Assembly: GCA_949358305.1 (NCBI GenBank)
Contig: OX442323.1
Coordinates: 6,820,001-6,884,000, forward strand
DNA: 64,000 nucleotides
Origin: Strigamia acuminata
Lineage: Eukaryota; Arthropoda; Chilopoda; Geophilomorpha; Linotaeniidae
Direction of reading: 5' to 3'
Made by a program: the position numbers and the translations under genes. Under the pieces are notes generated by a model. It was not told the origin of the DNA. It saw only the letters and a list, made by a program, of their open reading frames with translations, and did no database searches. Below, piece by piece: positions 58,269-64,000 of the stretch; the first letter of the stretch is position 1, and every line of letters starts with the position of its first letter.

Positions 58269-59287
58269 GCTACAAATTCGGCACGAAAAATAATAAAATT
58301 AATCAAAAACAAGTGGACAAAGTTGCTGGCCAAGTGCGAGTATGTTTTCTTTAGTTTGTTGCACAACAATTCATATATCACGGATCAATAAAACACGAAA
58401 GAAAGAAACGAAAGAAATGGCGATGCGATGCGTCCACTGCACACACTCGATCCCGTCGTCATGGTGATGCGATCAACGAATCCCGTTGCCAGCACTCACC
58501 GTTACGGGGTAAAGGCACGGCGGCGGCTCAGCGCCCCACTCGAGTGCTTCATTCTCCCGGTTATTATTCCTCGTTGTCCTGCCCGGTCCTGACGCACTCG
58601 CTGTCCGCTAGCGTGTGCTGTGCTCTTCGCCAATGCAATGACGCATCGGCGCATGCGATGCGAGCACAAACTTCCGATCACGTGGCTTGGATCGGCGGTT
58701 GAGGGTTTCGGCACCCGGTGGCGCGCGGGACGTTGTGCGTTTGAAATTTACGTTCAGACAAATATGGCCTCGAATATTTCGAGTTTTAAATCAAAAAATA
58801 CGATGAAAATTTGTTACGTTATTCGATTTTCCGTTTTTTCTTCGCACTTCATTTCGATCGATGTCAATATGGAATAGTGCAGGTAATAGCGCTTACGTGT
58901 AAATGCGTAAATGTGTAAAATAGGTTTTTTTTTATCTGTCAAGGTCGAAATTAAAGGACTTTTTAAAAAATATATATTTCGTTTATTTGTAGGTTATTTT
59001 TCCGATTATGTGCGCGTAAAACGCGTTCGGACATGGCCCCCTTGTAAGGGGCAGCTGGGGCCTGCCCAGCTGTTAGTTGGACTCGATTAAAAAACTAAAA
59101 ATTCGCGAAAAAACCGAATAAAATCGAAGATAAACATCAAAATCCGAAGAAATCAGTGGCTGGAACTGTGAAAAATTGAAATACAGTGACGATGAAGACT
59201 CTCTAACCCAATTTAAACCTTTAAATTAATTTAGTTTTGTGTTAAACTTAAAAAAAAATAACAATAACAATAATAATAATAACCAAA
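58269..59287. promoter_or_regulatory. Divergent TULP4-IBTK promoter region
   Basis: The 1 kb between the two start codons contains a GC- and CpG-rich island at about 58410-58760, unlike the AT-rich surroundings. The TULP4 non-coding first exon must lie here, because an acceptor ends at 58270. A perfect CAGCTGGG/CCCAGCTG hairpin lies at 59051-59071. A bidirectional promoter is an inference from position and composition. Confidence 0.5.
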
Positions 59288-62200
59288 ATGAACAGTTGTT
59301 TAGTTCCGTCGGAAGCCGAATGTCTGTCGAAATGTCGCTCTTTGGTGCACGGCACGAAAATTGTGAGCGCCTTAACCCGGCGCCAAGGAATTGAATTACT
59401 GGCGTACATTCGCTACGTTTGTAGCAATTACGCCCACGTGTCGGACAAATTGGGACGAAATGCGTTGCACATGGCGGCGTCGTGCGGCCAGAAGAAGGTC
59501 CTGCAATGGCTGCTCGAACGCGATCATTGCGATCCGAACGTGCGCGATTTGGAGTCCGGTTGGACGCCCCTGCATAGGAGTCTGTACTACGGACAGCTAA
59601 CGGCCGCCAAAATCCTCATCGACGTGAGAGAAATTTAATTTTAATTTAATTTTATTTAATCCGAATTTTTTTTTGCAGAACGGCGCGAATTTTCAAACGC
59701 GCGACAACGGCGGCCACACGCCTCTGGACCTCGTGGTGTTCGACCGGGTGCCGTACGTGGAGTACTCGTTGGTCAGTCCGTGCGAGGTGTACATCTGGGG
59801 GTGCAACACTAACTTCAATTTGGGACGCCAACAGCAGCAAAGTCGCGCGTCGCCCGAAATCCTCGACCTTTTTAAACGAGAAAAATTGAGCATCAAACAA
59901 GTGATTTTATTTTATTTAATTTTTTTATTTTTTTACTGTAAATAAATTAATTTTTGTGCGATTTTTCAGGTGATAATGTGCAAGTACCACACGTTGTTTC
60001 TCTCGCACCACGGGCGCGTGTTTTCGTGCGGACACGGCCACGGAGGGCGTTTGGGACAGGAATCGGAACGCACCATCATAATTCCGAAGGAAATCAAAAC
60101 ACTTCCGGTTGAAAATTGCGTGCAAGTTGCTGCTGGCACTGACCATTCCGTTTTTTTAACGGAAAACGGGACCGTGAGTTTGATTTGAAGCGTTTTAAAC
60201 GTCTAAACGAGTCGTTTTGAAGTGTTTGAATCGTTTTAAACGTCTAAACGAGTCGTTTTGAAGTGTTTGAATCGTTTTAAACGTCTAAACGAGTCGTTTT
60301 GAAGTGTTTGAATCGTTTTAAACGTCTAAACGAGTCGTTTTGAAGTGTTTGAATCGTTTTAAACGTCTAAACGAGTCGTTTTGAAGTGTTTGAATCGTTT
60401 TAAACGTCTAAACGAGTCGTTTTGAAGTGTTTGAATCGTTTTAAACGTCTAAACGAGTCGTTTTGAAGTGTTTGAATCGTTTTAAACGTCTAAACGAGTC
60501 GTTTTGAAGCATTTTAAACGTCTAAACGAGTCGTTTTGAAGTGTTTTAAACGTTTTAAACGTCTAAACGAGTCGTTTTGAAGCATTTTAAACGTTTTAAA
60601 CGTCTAAACGAGTCGTTTTGAAGCATTTTAAACGTCTAAACGAGTCGTTTTAAACGTTAAATTTCTTTTGTTTTTAAGGTTTGGACTTGTGGGGATAATT
60701 CCCACCACCAGCTGGGGCACACGCCACCTCCCGAACGTTCGTTCAATCCGAAACCGATCAAAAGTTTGAGGAAAATCGCCATAATCGGCGTCGCTGCGTC
60801 GCGTTTCCACACGGCGGTGTACGCCAAAGATGCGGTGTACACGTTCGGCTTGAACGCGGGACAACTTGGGCACATGAAAGGCGAAGAAGTGATTGCGCCT
60901 CGTCAGATTTCCTCTATAAATTGTAGAGATAAAGACGCGAGCGTCGTCCAAGTGTGCACGAGCGACGGCGCGACGGTTTGTCTCACGAACAAAGGCGACA
61001 TCTTCGCGCTCGTTAAATACCAATGCAAGAAAATCGCGTCCAAGTGAGCGAATGATTACAATTGATTACATTTGTTACTTATTATTTTGGTTTAGGCAGT
61101 TGAATATTTCGTCGGTGTCGGCCATCGGGGGTCAGTTGGACTTCAAAGCCAAATCGGACGTGTTGAAGGACACGGGGGGAATGGAACTGAAGATTTTTAT
61201 CCTGACTAAAGCGGGGACGGTGATTTATTTTTGTGATTTTTTTGAGGTTTGGAGTGTAAATTTGCTCGTTTTAGATCGTTTTGTGGGACGAGATTAGCGG
61301 GCAGTTGACTCGGTGTCTCGTGTCGGCGAAGAGTCAGCCGGTTATTAGCAGTTTTTGCCCGTCCAGGTCTGGTTTTGTGCTGTTGACGAGCGATGGACAG
61401 GGCTATTTGGGGAGTATCAAGTGTAGGAGTAAGAAGATTTCCACTTCGGTGTCTGGGGAAGCGGTGAATTTGAGGAAGGAGAGGAAATTTGGGAAGCAGG
61501 ATTCGTTTACGGGCTCAGGTTTGTTGTGAAATGTGGATGTGGAATGGATTTTTTTTTTATTTTATTTTATTTTTTTTTTGGTAGGGATGTCTAGTCAAAC
61601 TGCTTTTAAATTTTTTGAAAAGGAAACGTGCGAAGTGATTAATTTGGAGAGATTACCGGGGATTCATAGAGGTGTGTTTGCGACTTGCGATCCAAAAGGA
61701 AATAATTTTGCTATTCTGCAAGCACGACCAGCAAGAAGGTTCGACACAAACGATCTAGTGGTGTAACTTTAATGGCCTAGCTGCAATAGGGCCCTAAAAT
61801 CATTAATTTTGACCAAAAAATGATTATTTTGGCTAAAAAATCATTAATTTTGACCAAAAAAAAGTTTATTTTGGCTAAAAAATTATTAATTTAGGCTAAA
61901 AAATGATTATTTTGGCTAAAAAATGATTATTTTGGCTAAAAAATGATTATTTTGGTTAAAAAATCATTAATTTTGACCAAAAAAAAGTTTATTTTGACTA
62001 AAAAATGATTAATTTAGGCTAAAAAATGATTATTTTGGCTAAAAAATGATTATTTTGGTTAAAAAATCATTAATTTTGACCAAAAAAAAGTTTATTTTGG
62101 CTAAAAAATTATTAATTTAGGCTAAAAAATGATTATTTTGGCTAAAAAATGATTATTTTGGCTAAAAAATGATTATTTTGGCTAAAAAATGATTATTTTG

Positions 62201-63292
62201 GCTAAAAAATGATTATTTTGGCTAAAAAATGATTATTTTGGCTAAAAAATGATTATTTTGGCTAAAAAATGATTATTTTGGCTAAAAAATGATTATTTTG
62301 GCTAAAAAATGATTATTTTGGCTAAAAAATGATTATTTTGGCTAAAAAATGATTATTTTGGCTAAAAAATGATTATTTTGGCTAAAAAATGATTATTTTG
62401 GCTAAAAAATGATTATTTTGGCTAAAAAATGATTATTTTGGCTAAAAAATGATTATTTTGGCTAAAAAATGATTATTTTGGCTAAAAAATGATTATTTTG
62501 GCTAAAAAATGATTATTTTGGCTAAAAAATGATTATTTTGGCTAAAAAATGATTATTTTGGCTAAAAAATGATTATTTTGGCTAAAAAATGATTATTTTG
62601 GTTAAAAAATCATTAATTTTGGCCAAAAAATCATCAATTTGACCAGAAATTTATCAGATTTGGCCAAAGAATTCCTCTCTTGGTCGGAAAAGGAGGTTCA
62701 TGAAAGGGTAGTTACACCACTGACCTTATTATTCACTAACACATTACCTGTTAAATTTATTCTAGCGTCTGCGAGCAACCTGAAATCAATGAGTCGATGC
62801 TCAGTCAAAATTTGTTGCAGCTGTTGGAGACCTCGGACGAGTTTGACACCATCCACGACATTATTTTCCAAGTAATCTGCAAAGAAAATGTGATTTTTTA
62901 GATAGTAAATTGTATATTTATCGTCTCAAGGTGTCCGCCGAGCGATTTCCCGCGCATAAGTACATCTTATCATGCAGAAGTGAATATTTTAGCAGATTGT
63001 TTTTGGCCCAACTGGCGGAGAACAGTTTGTCGGTGAAAAACGTCGTCACGATCGACGATGTTCATCCTGAAATTTTCCGCCAAGTTTTGAAATACATTTA
63101 CACGAATTCGTGCGACTTCTTTCAAATCGGCTATCAATTTCCGAACGCCTTAATCTACCAATGGGAGAAACAATCGAAGGGGGAAAAGAAATATTCTAAA
63201 GAGAAAGATGTTGACAAGTTAATGTCGAGTTACGTGGTTCGAAAAACGCAAGAAGCGGCGAAAAAATTTGCGTTGAATTCATTAGTCAAAAA
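59288..63292 (+). CDS. IBTK: IBTK: ankyrin-RCC1-BTB protein (3' part off the window)
   Basis: Human IBTK binds and inhibits Bruton tyrosine kinase and serves as a CUL3 substrate adaptor through its BTB domains. Exons: 59288-59623, 59679-59900, 59970-60173, 60679-61043, 61096-61219, 61275-61518, 61585-61738, 62766-62871, 62931-63292; all phases agree, about 705 residues. Residues ~50-140 are ankyrin repeats (GRNALHMAASCGQKKVLQWL, DLESGWTPLHRSLYYGQL, GGHTPLDLVVFDR). RCC1-like blades follow (VYIWGCNTNFNLG, VFSCGHGHGGRLG, VWTCGDNSHHQLGH, VYTFGLNAGQLGHM, SDGATVCLTNKGDIF, YQCKKIASKQLN). The first BTB starts at EFDTIHDIIFQ, with FPAHKYILSCRSEYFSRLF and FRQVLKYIYTNSCDF. The start is the first ATG after an A-rich leader (CCAAAATG). 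The second BTB and C-terminus are beyond the right edge; the last donor is at 63293. Confidence 0.95.
60187..60655. repeat. 41-bp minisatellite filling an IBTK intron
   Basis: About 12 units of CGTTTTAAACGTCTAAACGA, GTCGTTTTGAAGTGTTTGAAT. It occupies nearly all of the intron 60174-60678. Each unit holds the palindrome CGTTTTAAACG. Confidence 0.95.
61790..62640. repeat. 20-bp minisatellite in an IBTK intron, about 42 copies
   Basis: The unit is AAAAAATGATTATTTTGGCT. The left third is mixed with TCATTAATTTTGACCAAA variants; the central part (62115-62600) is over twenty identical copies. It lies in the 1027-nt intron 61739-62765. Confidence 0.97.
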
Positions 63293-63369
63293 GTGAGTCA
63301 AAATTGTCAAATTTATTCTACCGTAAAGCTTCGAGTTGTGGCCTGGTCTGTAAACTGCCAAATTACGCG

Positions 63370-64000
63370 CTGGGGGTCACGAAAATCACAGAATTTTGTA
63401 AAAAATCACCGATTTTGCTGTAAAAATTGGTGATTTTGTTGTAATTGCTGTAAAAATCACTGATTTTATTGTAAAAATTGGTAATTTTTTTGTAATTGCT
63501 GTAGAAATCACTGATTTTGCAGTAAGAATTGGTGATTTTGTTGTAATTGCTGTAAAAATTGGTGATTTTGTTGTAATTGCTGTAAAAATTGGTGATTTTG
63601 TTGTAATTGCTGTAAAAACTGGTGATTTTGTTGTAATTGCTGTAGAAATCACTGATTTTGCTGTAAGAATTGGTAATTTTGTTGTAATTGCTGTAAAAAT
63701 TGGTGATTTTGTTGTAATTGCTGTAGAAATCACTGATTTTGCTGTAAGAATTGGTGATTTTGTTGTAATTGCTGTAAAAATTGGTAATTTTGTTGTAAGT
63801 GCTGTAAAAATCACCGATTTTGCTGTAAAAATCACCGATTTTGCTGTAAAAATCACCGATTTTGCTGTAAAAATCACCGATTTTGCTGTAAAAATCACCG
63901 ATTTTGCTGTAAAAATCACCGATTTTGCTGTAAAAATCACCGATTTTGCTGTAAAAATCACCGATTTTGCTGTAAAAATCACCGATTTTGCTGTAAAAAT
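63370..64000. repeat. 21/30-bp minisatellite in the next IBTK intron, cut by the window edge
   Basis: Left part: units of ATTGGTGATTTTGTTGTAAT, TGCTGTAAAA. Right part (63800-64000): identical 21-bp units AAAATCACCGATTTTGCTGTA. The minus-strand open frame of 198 codons (Phe-Thr-Ala-Lys repeats) is an artefact of the 21-bp period. Confidence 0.97.

Noticed and set aside
63386-63982. 198-codon minus-strand open frame of FTAKSVI repeats
   Set aside because: Product of a 21-bp tandem array in an IBTK intron.

Overview
The window is nuclear DNA from an animal, almost certainly an invertebrate. Five protein-coding genes can be rebuilt from short exons with GT-AG introns. Many of those introns are only about 53-60 nt (for example 11285-11339, 33092-33145 and 61220-61274), and coding exons are clearly more GC-rich than the AT-rich surroundings. 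Four genes are recognisable from memory of metazoan families: SUPT3H (SAGA subunit Spt3), BCKDHB (branched-chain 2-oxoacid dehydrogenase E1 beta), TULP4 (tubby-like, WD plus SOCS box) and IBTK (ankyrin-RCC1-BTB). The clade cannot be fixed from the sequence; an arthropod or other protostome is my best guess.

Layout. 1-3114: a possible unrecognised minus-strand gene at the left edge, one TA-flanked MITE and low-complexity DNA; the first coding exon of SUPT3H was not found. 3115-11970 (+): SUPT3H from its first histone fold to the stop, ten exons in perfect phase. 11979-13233 (-): a three-exon unrecognised gene whose stop lies 8 bp from the SUPT3H stop (convergent). 14030-15596 (+): complete eight-exon BCKDHB, sharing a 0.8 kb spacer with the minus-strand gene. 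15597-30101: 14.5 kb without a confident gene, holding inverted 51-bp repeats and, at 21.2-25.1 kb, a nest of foldback elements, self-palindromic units, minisatellites and a row of tRNA-like sequences. 30102-58268 (-): TULP4, 13 coding exons, about 1200 residues, with a 23.7 kb first coding intron. 59288-63292 (+): IBTK, nine exons, running off the right edge; it is divergent from TULP4 across a 1 kb shared promoter region.

The large TULP4 intron is a museum of small DNA transposons: two 125-bp hAT MITEs with perfect 8-bp target duplications, a 1.34 kb foldback element with a 7-bp duplication carrying one of those hAT copies inside it, two TA-flanked MITEs sharing one terminal motif, and another TA-flanked MITE. 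Private minisatellites with 20-41 bp units occur in most long introns and interrupt both IBTK and TULP4 without disturbing splice phase.

The genes do not form one pathway. They are a transcription coactivator subunit, a mitochondrial catabolic enzyme, two likely ubiquitin-ligase adaptors (a SOCS-box protein and a BTB protein, head to head) and one unknown. The most unusual material is the foldback and tRNA-like complex at 21-25 kb and the minisatellites that abut transposon-like ends.
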